Source: Topomyia yanbarensis
Lineage: Eukaryota > Arthropoda > Insecta > Diptera > Culicidae
NCBI RefSeq assembly: GCF_030247195.1
Contig: NC_080672.1
Location: 372,132,166-372,196,165, forward strand
Length of the DNA stretch: 64,000 bases
Direction of reading: 5' to 3'
A program made the translations under genes and the position numbers. Shown one piece after another: positions 1 to 10,046 of the stretch. Position 1 is the first letter of the stretch. The number at the start of each line of letters is the position of its first letter. The notes below the pieces were generated by a model. It made no database searches. It was not told where the DNA came from and was given only the letters and a program-made list of their open reading frames with translations.

Positions 1-119
1 TATTTTCACATACAAACTCGATTAGTCGCTCAAAAAAAAGCTCATATTCGACAAATGGTATGTGAAGCCAATTACCGTTTGATTTAACAGTGTTCCGAAA
101 AAAAAGTCAAAATTGTTGC

Positions 120-560
120 CGGTCTAATAACCATACTGAAGATGATTTTCAACTTGAAGCCTCGCCCTTGATTCTCAAAACGGCGTCAATCATAAATATT
201 CGTCATCTAAATAATGACCACCCCCTTGTATTTGATATACATATTGACTGTTTTGTGACAATCGGAAGCCGGCATGTTGGTTTTCAAAACGGCGTCAATC
301 ATGCGTTTCCGTCATCTACTGACCACCCCCTTTAAAATGATATGTAAATTTTGATGAGAATTTTCACTGTTTTGAGCGACCGGAAATCGTCATATTGTTT
401 CACAAAATTGCGTCAAAAATCAATCTACGTCATCTACTGATCTATCGCCTTTCAAATAACACCCATATTGATAATGGTTTTCACTGTTTTGTAGTAGCCG
501 GAAACCGCCATCTTGGTTTTCAAAACGGCATCAATCAACAATTTCAGTCTTCTATTGAAC
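120..560. repeat. Degenerate tandem repeat, about 118-bp unit
   Basis: A block resembling TTGGTTTTCAAAACGGCGTC recurs at about 168, 277, 395 and 513, giving periods of 109, 118 and 118 bp. Each block is followed by a recognisable CGTCATCTACTGA segment and by a TTTTCACTGTTTTG segment before the next copy. Units are diverged, with scattered substitutions and small indels. There is no coding signal; the short open frame across it is incidental. Confidence 0.75.
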
Positions 561-1441
561 TATACTGAACCTATAATTCGCGAAGTCTAGGGTGTCGATC
601 GGTTTGTGTTACATTAATGCAATGTTATCACCCACAAATAAGTCTGAAATCTGAATGAGAAATCGACTATATTCCAAACGTCTGTTATGTACCTATGTTT
701 CTTAGCGCAAAATGGATTAATATTCTATACCTTTTTTCCTTAATCTTTTGTCGAACCATTTTTACGCTTATTTCCCACTTTTGCAGGCCTTTCCACTTTC
801 AAGATATAGTCATAGGTACGAGTAGTTGGTATAAGGAAACTATAAGGACCTCCAACGTCGTTATTTATTTAATAAGGTTCAGTATGATGTCTGGAAAGAA
901 AACGAAAAGTGCGCTGAGCGCCCAGAACACATTATAGGGTCCCAAATCGTGTTCACAGTTCACAAAACCTGAAAATACCGCTGATCAGGTACACTTTTAT
1001 CGTCCAGTTCATATCATCGCGTTAATCTGATAGTAAATCTTCGAACTGGAGCCAACTGTTTCCAATCGATACGTTAGCTGTCTGGCAACACAGTCTTATT
1101 TTTAATCGAAAACAAACTCTTTTGTCTTTGTCCAACAAGCGTTCGTTTGGGACCTTTTTCAAAAATTCGATAATTGTCATTTTGTTGTTAGATTTGTTGT
1201 TGTACAGCAATTGATTGCCATTTGGCTTTTCAGGATCATCTGTTTAGATCGTGCTCATATCTTTTCGCGAACGAAACGCTCGACTTTTCTTGCTCTGAAT
1301 TTGGTTCACTCAACAGTGTTCAACAAGATATTAGTAAAAAGCTGACAAATCTGAAAACAAAACAATGATCGAATTCCTCAAAAAGGTTTCAAACGGACCG
1401 CAACGTCGGATGAAGAAAAAATGGTTTATTTTTGATGAACA
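561..1441. other. Non-coding stretch holding a short inverted repeat
   Basis: No gene is supported. The only structure seen is an inverted pair: 1142-1200 read on the minus strand matches 1345-1398 read on the plus strand. Both arms can be read as I-E-F-L-K-K-V-[PS]-N, and the codons for FLKKV differ mainly at third positions. This may be a relic of the N-terminus of a mobile-element protein present in two opposed copies; no longer homology could be read. Confidence 0.35.
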
Positions 1442-1559
1442 ATAAGGCAACATAGCTAGGCACCTAACTTAAGCTACGGAATAACATATGACGATAACAC
1501 GAACACAAAAATGCTGACATCATGAACATCATTCAATTTATGGTATTTTGGTCGATATA

Positions 1560-2090
1560 TTTAATAAATATCAGTATATCAATCATTCTCCCACCTCCTT
1601 GAACGCCAAACGTTCTTCCTTGATTGCACACAGCCAGCGAAGGAGGAATCTGCTTCGAAATCGACAACCTCTTCCTAGATTTTCGCTGAGAATAATATTA
1701 GCGTGTCTCTTTTCCGGTATTCGCGCTACATGTCCAGCCCTTTGAAGTCTGCCGGGTTTTATCAGCCTTCCGATATAAGCATGTTTGTATACTTGGTACA
1801 GCTCGTGCTCCAAGCGTCTGCGCCATTCCCTATTTCTTGCTGTGCCGCCGAGTATTGAACGCAGAATTCTTCTCTCAAACATACCCGATAGTCAGCTTTC
1901 TTCAATGTCCACAGCTCTCGGCCGGCCATACAGAGCAACAGGGAGTATCAGCGAATTATGTAGAGTAATTGTGTGTCTGTAGACTACGCAACATCAGCTG
2001 ACTTCGTAAATCATAGAAAGTCCTATTCGCAGCCGCAACACGCCTTTTTACTACGTTATCTAGTGATGTGGTGTTTCAAAAAATATGAAA
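1560..2090 (-). pseudogene. Non-LTR retrotransposon reverse transcriptase, C-terminal remnant
   Basis: The minus strand reads as the region just after the reverse transcriptase palm in LINE-like elements. From 2090 downwards it gives RVAAANRTFYDLRSQL, then after frameshifts ERRILRSILGG, WRRRLEHELYQVY and a GRLQRAGHVAR block. This matches the familiar R-R-x-A-x-A-N-R-x-[FY]-Y-G-L / FERK-L-R-x-I / G-x-L-x-W-x-G-H-V-x-R-M pattern of these polyproteins. There are several stops and frameshifts, and neither the catalytic YxDD region nor the endonuclease is present, so this is a dead 3' fragment. The longest uninterrupted piece (1583-1882) has an in-frame ATG but is not a gene by itself. The clade is uncertain (RTE- or LOA-like). 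Confidence 0.75.
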
Positions 2091-2095
2091 TCATC

Positions 2096-2820
2096 GACGT
2101 CGGACGGAAGTGTAAACAGTAAGGAACCGATATCACGGCAGGCAGACATGGCAGCTTCTGCGTCATTTACGATGGGACACCCCGCTGTGCTTCTGTAGCC
2201 ACCAAAGCATTCAGGAGAATCTTTCCTGCTAAGGGAGGTAGTTTAAAGCACTACCCCCATCTAATTATTTTTAAATTTAAGAAAAAAACATGTGTTTCTG
2301 CGACTCTTAACAAATTAATTTGTATCTCGTTTGCGTTGAACAAATTGATGAGGAAATATTAAGAAGAAAATGGCTATTTTCAACGATCAAAAACAAGGTT
2401 CAAGATACTCATTCTGCTTTGATATTGCGCGTCTTGTCTGAAGAACTAAAGGAACTGTCACCGTAATTTTTGCCGTGATGATCTGTCGAGATTAGTGATC
2501 CGCAAAAGCAAGAAATGGTGCTCCGGACAAGTACCGGTGGGGCTATCTACCATGTCAGTGCTAATAATGTTCAATAAATTAACCGCGACGAAAACAATCA
2601 ACATCCTTACATACACTACCCGTCAAAAGTTTGGAACCGCTTCAATAAGTATTGCACCACCCATATTTAATAATGCAACACTCGCCAAAAAGTTTAGTAT
2701 CACCTAAGATAGGAAGAATTCATGATGCTGTATCTGTTGGGGAGGGGAGGGGATAAAGAAATTTGTGATATGGACGAAGGAGGGCATCAATTTTAGGCAA
2801 ATTTTGCGAAACGTAATATT
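2096..2820. other. No gene recognised
   Basis: AT-rich sequence with short unrelated open frames. The plus-strand frame at 2495-2707 does not resemble any family I know. No repeat structure was clear. Confidence 0.4.
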
Positions 2821-3235
2821 TCAAATGTCCCTTATCCTAACCCAAATCGTGGCAGCTGTACTACTGACAACTGCAAAATCTGCGTCAAGTACCTCAAAAT
2901 CAACAGCCAGTACCATCAGTTCACACTTGTGACCCGTAAGGACAAGAAGCGAGGAAGAACATCTGATCGGTAACATGAAAACAGCAACCACAATGATGAT
3001 ACGAAAGTGTACAATAGCGAGATATATCAGAACGACCGCAGTTGGTGAAGAAAAACATATTTATCCGCTTCGTAAACAGGTCTCACCGCTTGATGGCTAG
3101 TCGCTCGCACGAGATCTACCGAACAAGCGTAGAAATTCGTTTTATTATTTTTATTGTTAACATCGTGTAAATATACAACAGACCCACGGCTCCGTTTAGC
3201 TGAAGCATTGAATCTAATTAATTATATAGTAAAGT
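2821..3235 (+). pseudogene. Retrotransposon ORF1 tail and 3' UTR remnant
   Basis: Around 2930-3010 the plus strand reads VTRKDKKRG.TSDR, then H-E-N-S and N-D-D. This parallels the ORF1 C-terminal region seen much better at 58068-58444 (TRKNKKQISTSDRE, then a DDD stretch). The stop-laden reading and the following 3'-UTR-like block (GGCTCCGTTTAGCTGAAGC at about 3189) suggest the 3' end of a decayed non-LTR element of the same general group. Identification rests on this internal comparison rather than a named family. Confidence 0.5.
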
Positions 3236-3388
3236 AGAATTTTTTCTATATAAGACCGAGCACTAAAACTCTAAAAATGAGCAATTTATTGCTAGTGATT
3301 GGCATGTTTCACAAAACTCGGATATAATGCTAGCAATTTGGCTGGATAAAGTCTGTTATTTTAATTACAGTTTTTTTTAACTGTGCAC

Positions 3389-4432
3389 TAGACTGCCAAG
3401 AAAAATGATGATTTTTTCAAAACTCAATCGGCCCACCCCTGAGTCGATTCCCAGTCCCACCAGGAATACTTTCTGCAAATTTGAAGCAAATCGGACAAGT
3501 CTAGCTACCGGACCAACGTGCCTGAAGTTTGTATGGGATTTTTCAACAATTTACATGGAAAAAACGCACTAGCTAGCATTTTCGTCGCTAGGTGGCACTG
3601 TATGCACCGTAATATCACTGTAAGTGAAAATAGGAAAGATAATTTATTTGTCTACAACTTTGTCGAAGACTGCTAGTGAATCCGGCTTTGTTAAAAGAAG
3701 TTATTAAACTTTTAACGAAGTGATGTCTGAGTCAGTTTTGCATGGGGCCTAGCAGTGCATGGTTGTGTATCAGGACTCGATTCCCATGAACTACACATTT
3801 TTGTAAAATAATGGTTAGATTACATTACATAATACGAGCTATGTTTTGGTTATAAAATTTTAGTTCCACCTGTGGCGGCATAGAGAGCGCCAACACTAAT
3901 TTTACATAAAAGAGAGATAGACTATCGAAATGTTCGGAAGAATTATTGTTCTACAACTTTGTGGAAGACACCTAATTTCTATCTCTCTCCATTGAAAAGT
4001 TAGAGTTGGCGGTCTCTATGCGGTAACATGTAGAACTGAAATGTTCTAACCAAAACTTAATCGAGTACTGATGCACAACCATGCACTGCTATGCCCCATG
4101 CAATTCTGACTCAGACATCACTTCGCTAAAAGTTTAATAACTTCTTTTAACAAAGCCAGATTGACAAGCAGTCTTCGACAATGTTGTAGACAATTAAATT
4201 ATCTTACTTATTTTCACTTACAGTGATACTACGGTGCATACAGTGCCACCTAGCGGCGAAAATGATAGCTAGTTTGTTTTCTCCATACAAATTGTCGAAA
4301 ACTTCCATACAAACTTCAGGCACGTTGGTCCGGTAGCTAGACTTATCCGATTTGCTTCAAATTTGGTGCAAGTACTCCTGGTGAGACTAGGAATTGACTC
4401 AGGGGTGGGGTCATTTTTTTCTTGTCACTCTA
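3389..4432. mobile_element. 1.04-kb palindromic (foldback) element with 8-bp target duplication
   Basis: Almost the whole interval is an imperfect palindrome. The left arm from 3389 (TAGACTGCCAAGAAAAATGA) pairs with the right arm ending at 4432 (read inward TAGAGTGACAAGAAAAAAAT). Pairing continues through CCCCTGAGTCGATTCC, CTAGCTACCGGACCAACGTG, the CACCTAGCGGCGAAAAT block and TCTGAGTCAG, with a loop near 3930. It is flanked by CTGTGCAC at 3381-3388 and CTGTGCAT at 4433-4440, an 8-bp duplication with one mismatch. An 8-bp duplication with TAG-starting ends fits a non-autonomous hAT-like element. No transposase frame is present. Diverged pieces of the same arm occur near 9807-9990, 22745-22835 and 24250-24375. 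Confidence 0.85.
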
Positions 4433-4440
4433 CTGTGCAT

Positions 4441-5220
4441 TGTACTGTGCAAACACCAGGCATCACACTCAAGCGGCATGGCAAAAAAATTCAGTTTGCT
4501 AAGAACGATATAGCGGAGAAGAAAGTTTATGTTTTCGCGTCATTTTCACTAAAAACCATTGACACTTAATTTCATTTTCAAGCAAGTAATACGTTCTACA
4601 CTAAAGATTGTTGATCCGGAAACAAACTGTGATATTTTTAACAATCGTGTAATGAACAATCGAAACGCATAAAAGAAAAAAAAATCATGTGAAAGTAAAA
4701 CAAATGATATACTCACATTCACTCTATATTTTCCAGCTATTTCTTCTAAGCAGAAAAGTATGAATGTGTAAGTCGACTCCCTAAAGATCAGAAAGAAAAA
4801 TGAAAGAAGAAAAGTTGTATTTGCATGCTTCATGTTTTACTCGTCAGTAACTGACACCAACTTGCTGCCAGTTAGGCAATATATCCAAATTAATACCAAA
4901 ATTGGCGCCAGCCAGACACTAAATCCCAACAGTTCACACAACATGTGTGAATGCCTAAAGTAACTGGCTGGTACCGAGCAGCGAGGCCAGATGTGAAGAC
5001 ATGTCTTCATTTTGAAGATATTTGAAATATTGTGAAGACATTTTTTACATTTTGAAGACAATTTTTTAAAATATCTGCTCGATTCCTGGTAGAATTCTTG
5101 CTCAAAATCAACAACCGTTTCTGAATTCTGGTCGTTGAAGACAAATGAAGACATTTTTTTTGTTGAATGTGAGGGCAATCGAAAAATATACCTGATATCC
5201 CTGGTATCGAGTGATGTCTC
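4441..5220. other. Non-coding; short TTTTGAAGACA repeats near 5000-5150
   Basis: The motif TTTTGAAGACA or close variants recur several times between about 4995 and 5155. The minus-strand frame 4837-5178 (113 codons) spans these repeats and shows no recognisable domain; I read it as chance or a repeat-derived frame rather than a gene. Confidence 0.4.
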
Positions 5221-5550
5221 GGTTAGCCATGCACAGTAACTTTGGGTGGCCGACGATCTTTTAAAAGAGATTTTTCATAATGTCGAAACCCATGAAAAGG
5301 AATGATGCTTACTTAGAAAAAAATCTAAAAAGCTATATTCCTCATCTCGCAGTGGAAAGTGGCTTGTCGATAATTCATTACTAAATTTTACGGAACTGCT
5401 CATGCTTTAAAGAAGGAAATCGTATATGTTGGCAAAAGTAGCAAAGCAATATTTTAGATTTCGATTTTTGAAAAAAAAAAACCTTTGGTTGCTTCTCAAA
5501 TATTAATTCGATTATTCTTTATATTTAGGACGGTACACGAAAATCACAAT

Positions 5551-5673
5551 TAACCCTCCGGAAGTCTCGCAAATGGCTCACTGAACGAGCAGTAGCAGCT
5601 GCTCTAAGACGATTTCGTTAGATTTTCAGAGCAGCGTGCACTCAGTGCACTAGCGCGACTTCCGGAAAGTTTA
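5551..5673. mobile_element. Small hairpin MITE, about 123 bp
   Basis: The left end TAACCCTCCGGAAGTCTCGC pairs with the right end GCGCGACTTCCGGAAAGTTTA, and the interior continues to pair partly (GAGCAG... / ...CTGCTC). The length and strong terminal inverted repeats fit a miniature inverted-repeat element. No clear target duplication was found. It lies about 420 bp upstream of the OBP promoter. Confidence 0.6.
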
Positions 5674-6089
5674 CCAATGAACTGACATATCAACATTTCT
5701 GAATAAAATATTTTAATTTTGTTCCTACTTTTTATAACTGGGATCTCACCGCTATTTCAACTCAAAACAGTAAGTTTTCAAAAACGAATGTCATCCAGAA
5801 TCACAGTAACCAGTCAAGCAGCGCTCAAACTAGATCAGGCCTCATGTTTTCCGAGAAGAGCAGTTACTTCATAACATTGTCACATGAACGATCGCGCCCA
5901 TGGTCACAGCACTGCAGCACGTGACCGTAGAAACACGCCAAACCGAAATTGTAAACAAGCGTATGCATTTTGGCACCGGTACTTTCCAGTCACATTTAAA
6001 ACGGTATCCCACGTACAGTTTCATCACAGCGGTCCGCCATCTCCATCACAATAACCTTCTGTAAAGCGCACCGAGATACCACCGCGCCA

Positions 6090-6125
6090 TATAAATATGC
6101 AGCCCAGGTGTGTCTTCGCTCACAA
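6090..6125 (+). promoter_or_regulatory. TATA-type core promoter of the OBP gene
   Basis: TATAAATA occupies 6090-6097. About 32 bp downstream lies an initiator-like CTCACA (A at 6122), giving normal TATA-to-start spacing. A transcript from here would have a leader of about 30 nt before the ATG at 6152. This argues that the upstream in-frame GTG at 6110 is not the translation start. Confidence 0.7.
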
Positions 6126-6151
6126 ACCGTTCCCAATCCCCGTTCTTCGCG

Positions 6152-6985
6152 ATGTTGCTGTTAGCAATCACCTTCCTCGTCGTCGCCACCATCGCCGTTC
6201 CCGCTACAGTCACAGTAAATGGCCAACTCACCGAATCACCGTTCTTCCGAGCCCTGGACACCTGTACTCGTAACTTGACGCTACCGGCGAAACGATTGGA
6301 ACAGTATCAGCTTCTTGTCTTTCCGAACGATCCCGATACGCACTGTTTGATTCGTTGCATTCTCATGGATCTCCGTGCGTGGCATGATCGAACCGGCGTC
6401 ACGCACTCGGTTCTGCAGCAATACTTCAATCCACTGGGCAGTCCAGCTACCGCGCACCACCGAGTCCAAAACTGCCTGGCTCAGGTGGCGGTCAACTGTC
6501 CCGCCGGAGATGCCTGCGCTCGAGCTTACTGGTCTTTCAATTGCTACAAGAAACACTTCGGTAACTACTTCTTCAGTCGGGAACAGTTCGTACCACCGAC
6601 GGTGCAACAGCGAAAACGTTACACCGTTCAGTGCGCCGACAAGCTGAACATTCCTCGGGAGCAAATTGTTGAGTTTGTCCATCGTAACCGGAGTGATCCA
6701 CGATTCGCTTGCTTCATCCGATGTACCGGACTGGCGTCCGGGTTGTACGATGATCTGACCGGGCTGCTATGGGATCGACTGTACGTGACACTGGGGGGGC
6801 AGGAGCAGCGGGAAACATTCCTGGATCGAATGTATCGGGCGGTGGACAGTGCTACCGTGACCAGCACGGGACGATGTGCAGCTGCCGAACAACTGACGCG
6901 ACCTCTGCAAGCATTGCTTTTTCGCGTCTTTGGCCTCAACTATCGGAAGAGAGTGCAGTTGAGCTATAATCTGAAGGGACGGTGA
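6152..6985 (+). CDS. Two-domain (atypical) odorant-binding protein
   Basis: Predicted secreted carrier for small hydrophobic ligands, normally acting in sensillar lymph or another extracellular fluid; the ligand is unknown. The 277-residue product starts at ATG 6152. The first 24 or so residues (MLLLAITFLVVATIAV...) form a hydrophobic signal peptide, and the frame extends upstream only through a GTG that lies before the likely transcription start. Cysteines sit at 38, 65, 69, 108, 116, 122, 131, 161, 187, 191 and 242. Domain 1 fits the OBP pattern: C38-x26-C65-x3-C69-x38-C108, then C122-x8-C131, with C116 extra. Domain 2 keeps C161-x25-C187-x3-C191-x50-C242 but has no fifth or sixth cysteine and ends in a basic tail. 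This two-domain layout is that of mosquito atypical OBPs. There is no intron and no frameshift, and the frame shows no sign of decay. Opposite-strand frames here are shadows. Confidence 0.9.
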   Translation: MLLLAITFLVVATIAVPATVTVNGQLTESPFFRALDTCTRNLTLPAKRLEQYQLLVFPNDPDTHCLIRCILMDLRAWHDRTGVTHSVLQQYFNPLGSPATAHHRVQNCLAQVAVNCPAGDACARAYWSFNCYKKHFGNYFFSREQFVPPTVQQRKRYTVQCADKLNIPREQIVEFVHRNRSDPRFACFIRCTGLASGLYDDLTGLLWDRLYVTLGGQEQRETFLDRMYRAVDSATVTSTGRCAAAEQLTRPLQALLFRVFGLNYRKRVQLSYNLKGR

Positions 6986-6998
6986 TATTGAACGTTGG

Positions 6999-7004
6999 AA
7001 TAAA
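6999..7004 (+). terminator. Poly(A) signal of the OBP gene
   Basis: AATAAA begins 14 bp after the TGA stop at 6983-6985. The very short 3' UTR fits a compact intronless gene. The exact cleavage site cannot be read from sequence. Confidence 0.75.
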
Positions 7005-7009
7005 GTCGA

Positions 7010-7842
7010 AATTTGACGGATGTGTTTTTTTAAACTTTCTAAGAACCCTAGCTCAGTTACAAATCTTATGTCCTTGCAAAAAATGTTCATGTCATGTGGC
7101 TTCCCACATGCACTCGTAATCTGCCGGAACGTGAAACTTGAAACCTTGTCGATAATCCTATCGCCACAAACCGAACCTGTAAGCATTCGGAATTGGAAAG
7201 GCGTTATTCGCCTTCCACCTAATCACCGACTGTTCACGGTTAGGAAATTGGAACCGTACATAAATTTGACATGCAATGGAACTAAGTGGAACTCGGGAAA
7301 AGCGGAACCTATACAATAAGCACCCGCAGAAGGAGCAAATTGAAAAGGAATCCATTTCTACCCCCTACCTTTCTTCCTATACGGGGGCTTCGTACTCTAT
7401 TTACACCGTTCTGGATGGAAATTTAGTCTTTCTTGGAATTTGCATATATGTAAGTGGCTCGAAGTAAATTTCACAAAAAGGTGGTATATCTTTTAAAGTA
7501 AGTTCTTAGAAAAGGTTTTACCTTTCAACTAAAGATGGATCGAGTCGGGTCAGAATGTACATAAATAAAGTTTGGGTGGAAGATGGGTTTGCCCCACATT
7601 GCTAACGTTTATTGATAGCATATTCACTGTTCGACGCATTGTTTAAAATGGTAGAGCGAAGATTTGGGTATTTAATTCAAAATTTTGCTTTACTGAAACA
7701 GAAATATTTTACGTTCTTCATGCCAGTAAAGATATTGATTTCAATTTAAACGCATTTCGCATCGAGTGTTCAATGGAGATAGATAGAGAGTACCATTTCT
7801 GTCTATTGAAGTATAATTCTTATAATATTTCAATATAGGAGT
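7010..7842. other. Intergenic, nothing recognised
   Basis: Short overlapping frames on both strands without domain resemblance. No repeat arms were identified until the block starting near 7843. Confidence 0.4.
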
Positions 7843-7995
7843 CTAGTTTAAACATTTTAGCCAGAATAATACCCGAATTTTTTACCATGGGTAACTTCCG
7901 TTGTACTGAATAACATAGCTATGTTTTTGCGTTATCGGATCGGAAATATTCACAACAATTTTGTAACAAATTTTGTAGAATCTACATTTACTCAA
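7843..7995 (+). repeat. Interspersed repeat R, copy 1 (upstream of H3 remnant)
   Basis: This segment matches 55117-55275 in the same orientation: GTTGTACTGAAT, TTTTTGCG[TC]TATC, AAATAT[TG]CACAAC[AG]ATTTTGTAAC and TCTGTAGAAT-like words occur in the same order and spacing. A third copy lies inverted near 40435-40600, and the beginning of a fourth near 39440-39495. The family was not recognised. Both plus-strand copies lie a few hundred bp upstream of a histone remnant. Confidence 0.6.
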
Positions 7996-8119
7996 ATAAT
8001 GCAGAAATTGAGGTTATGAAATATTTTATTCCATTGCACCGCCCATTTTATGTCTATGAACGTTGGCTTCACGTAAAAGAAATTGCATGGAAAAAAATCA
8101 TTCCTGTAAGCAGCAGCAC

Positions 8120-8280
8120 GCAAAGCGGACCGCTCGTAAGATTCACTGGCAGGAAAGTTTCCCGTAAGCAGTTGGCAGCGAAAATCGTTGTTAAAAGTGT
8201 TCCAGCTACGGGAAGCGTGCCCGTGAACCGCACCAAGTTTGAACGTGGTTCAACTATATTGAGTAGAACAGCTGAGAGGT
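8120..8280 (+). pseudogene. Histone H3 N-terminal pseudogene fragment
   Basis: Codons 8120-8140 read AKRTARK. After a one-base shift at 8141, the frame reads TGRKVSRKQLAAKIVVKSVP then ATGSV, followed by a weaker match ending near 8280. This tracks the H3 tail (TARKSTGGKAPRKQLA, then KSAPATGGV). Lysine and arginine positions such as the RKQLA block are kept, but other residues have drifted and the frame is broken. The globular histone fold is missing. It cannot encode a histone; it is an old copy, possibly from a transcript or from cluster DNA. Confidence 0.8.
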
Positions 8281-8321
8281 AAACTTGATCGAATCCAACT
8301 AGCATCAGGTTATTCAGCCGA

Positions 8322-8456
8322 TTCTAGGACTTTTTTTTATTTCGATTATGGAGGTTTCAACCTTAAGGTCATTCGCCCCTTCGGGTTAGAAAAATCTCAC
8401 AAGGAAAAATTTCTAACCCTATACGCGGGGTTGGGTTGCCCGTCCCCTTCTAGGAC
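8322..8456 (-). mobile_element. Feilai-like SINE, short copy, with 9-bp target duplication
   Basis: The inserted sequence 8331-8447 is bounded by TTCTAGGAC at 8322-8330 and 8448-8456. On the minus strand it ends in an A-rich tail (a T run at 8331-8338 on the plus strand). It shares the body of the fuller SINE at 34062-34231: CTAACCCTATACGCGGGGTTGG, split as CTAACCCTAT and CGGGGTTGG, plus GGTCATTCGCC and GGGTTAGA. The tRNA-like head with A and B boxes is missing, so it is either 5'-truncated at insertion or a short subfamily. Confidence 0.85.
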
Positions 8457-8474
8457 ATTTATTATGCGATGCTG

Positions 8475-9545
8475 CTCCAGTAGTAGATTTAGTAAAAATG
8501 TAGTAAAAATGTACAATTCTCACGGTTCAATCAAGCAATGAGTCATGTCAAATAAACTAAAGGCAATTTTTCAGTAATCTTGTGAAATGTAACACAAAAT
8601 CTTACTGGTATAATTGTATTCGAATCTTCTACGACCTTATCCAAGTTTACTGCAGATTCGTCGTGTACATTGCCATCTCGTAGTCACGTCGTCGCTGTTG
8701 TGCTATTTTATGACAAGCGCCATTTTGCACATTTCGAGAAAAACGATTTTTAAAGTTTGTGATTGAATATCTTGAAGCTTATAAATGTTATAAACAATTC
8801 AAAGAAGACAATTGATGCTTCTATCTATTCTGTATTAATCTCCCAAATATTGGGAAGATCGATTGATTATGTTGCAAGTTTTTACTATAAATGTAAACAA
8901 AAGTCGCGCTCACACGTGTAATAGTTGTGCATTGATGACAAAATTTGTATAGCGTGTCAGAATCGTGCATGGAAAATTTTTCATAGAAAAAAGCATCAAT
9001 TATTAACTTTTATTCATATCTTTGGCTTCATTTGGTCTATAAACAATCGATGAGATGCATTTTGAAGGAAATTAGTCAGGGATTCTAGAAAAAATAGTTA
9101 TTTTTGGTTACAGTGTTGCCCATCATGCTGTATTTCCAGTTTAAAACATAAACTGTATTTTTCTTACAGTTCGTGTATTTTTATTTTGAAAAAGATTATG
9201 CCATTGTGTTTTTCAGAAAGTTTTATACATAAAAACATGTTATACATTAAGATAACTTAAGCCAATCCCCAGACAGTCATTTGAAGCAAAATATTAAAAA
9301 TTTCCCTGCACATTTCTCGCTATATTTCAGTAACCAAGTAGAATATCAAAATTCCGAAAACGCCATTTTTGCAGATTGTTTTAGTCAAATAATGTGGCAT
9401 ATCTAACTCAGTTTACCCCAAAATAGCGTTTGTCATAAGTTAGCGCAACAGCGACGACGTCTGCTCTGCAGTAATGTTTCTGATATTCCCCACATATAAT
9501 TTTTAAACCAATAGTTTGTACTTTTACTAAAAGTAGTAGAGTTGG
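8475..9545. mobile_element. Foldback element, about 1.07 kb
   Basis: The left arm near 8485-8735 and the right arm near 9405-9540 are inverted copies. GTCGTCGCTGTTGTGCTAT and TATGACAAGCGCCATTTTG (about 8685-8730) recur on the minus strand at about 9410-9455, and the TAGTAAAAATGTAC word near 8500 pairs with GTACTTTTACTA near 9518. The 136-codon minus-strand frame at 9408-9818 runs through this right arm from a TTG and is not a gene. The ends and target duplication were not resolved. Confidence 0.55.
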
Positions 9546-9806
9546 TTTTGATAGCAGCTGATGCGTTTTTCTTATCAGTTTCCCATGCAAGGAGGCCTTC
9601 CGTAGCGTGTTCTGCGGTTGCCTAACTAACATGTGAAAGTCTGACTTTCCTACACACACAGCGTTGTCTGAGCATGGGTAGTGACATGATTCAAACATTC
9701 TCGCAACTCGAACATCGTATTGCGACTTGACATTTTTGACAGCAATTTCTGTAGTACGCTGGAGTGTCAGTAGAGGGTCTAGAATATAGACAAATTTTGA
9801 TAAACT

Positions 9807-9990
9807 GAATTGACTCAAACTCTGAGTCGTTTCATAGTCCCTCCAGGACTGTCTTATCCAATCCTGTTACCGGGCCCACGAACGTGGATTTTATATGGGT
9901 TTTGTTCAACAATCTGCAGCGAAAAATGCCTTTTTTACATTTGGGCCACTAAGTGGCACTTTAGGCGTTGATAAATCATCAATACTGAGA
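9807..9990. repeat. Diverged arm of the 3389-4432 foldback family
   Basis: Ordered matches to the left arm of the palindrome: TGAGTCG, CAGTCCC-like, CCGG.CCA.GAACGTG, a TATGGG/CAACAATCT block and GCCACTAAGTGGCACT. It is degenerate and has no partner arm next to it. Confidence 0.5.
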
Positions 9991-10046
9991 TTCCGAATTA
10001 TTTTTTTGCTTACAAATGCTAATCGGTCTAAAACTATCCGAAAATA

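Noticed and set aside
4837..5178. 113-codon minus-strand frame
   Set aside because: Spans TTTTGAAGACA repeats and shows no domain or signal features that I can name.
6110..6151. 14-codon N-terminal extension of the OBP from a GTG
   Set aside because: GTG is not a normal eukaryotic start, the region lies at or upstream of the predicted transcription start, and the signal peptide begins at ATG 6152.
6281..7186. Antisense frames of 99-139 codons opposite and beyond the OBP gene
   Set aside because: Shadows of the GC-richer OBP coding sequence; no domains.
9408..9818. 136-codon minus-strand frame
   Set aside because: Starts at TTG and runs through an arm of a foldback element whose other arm lies near 8.7 kb; no recognisable domain.
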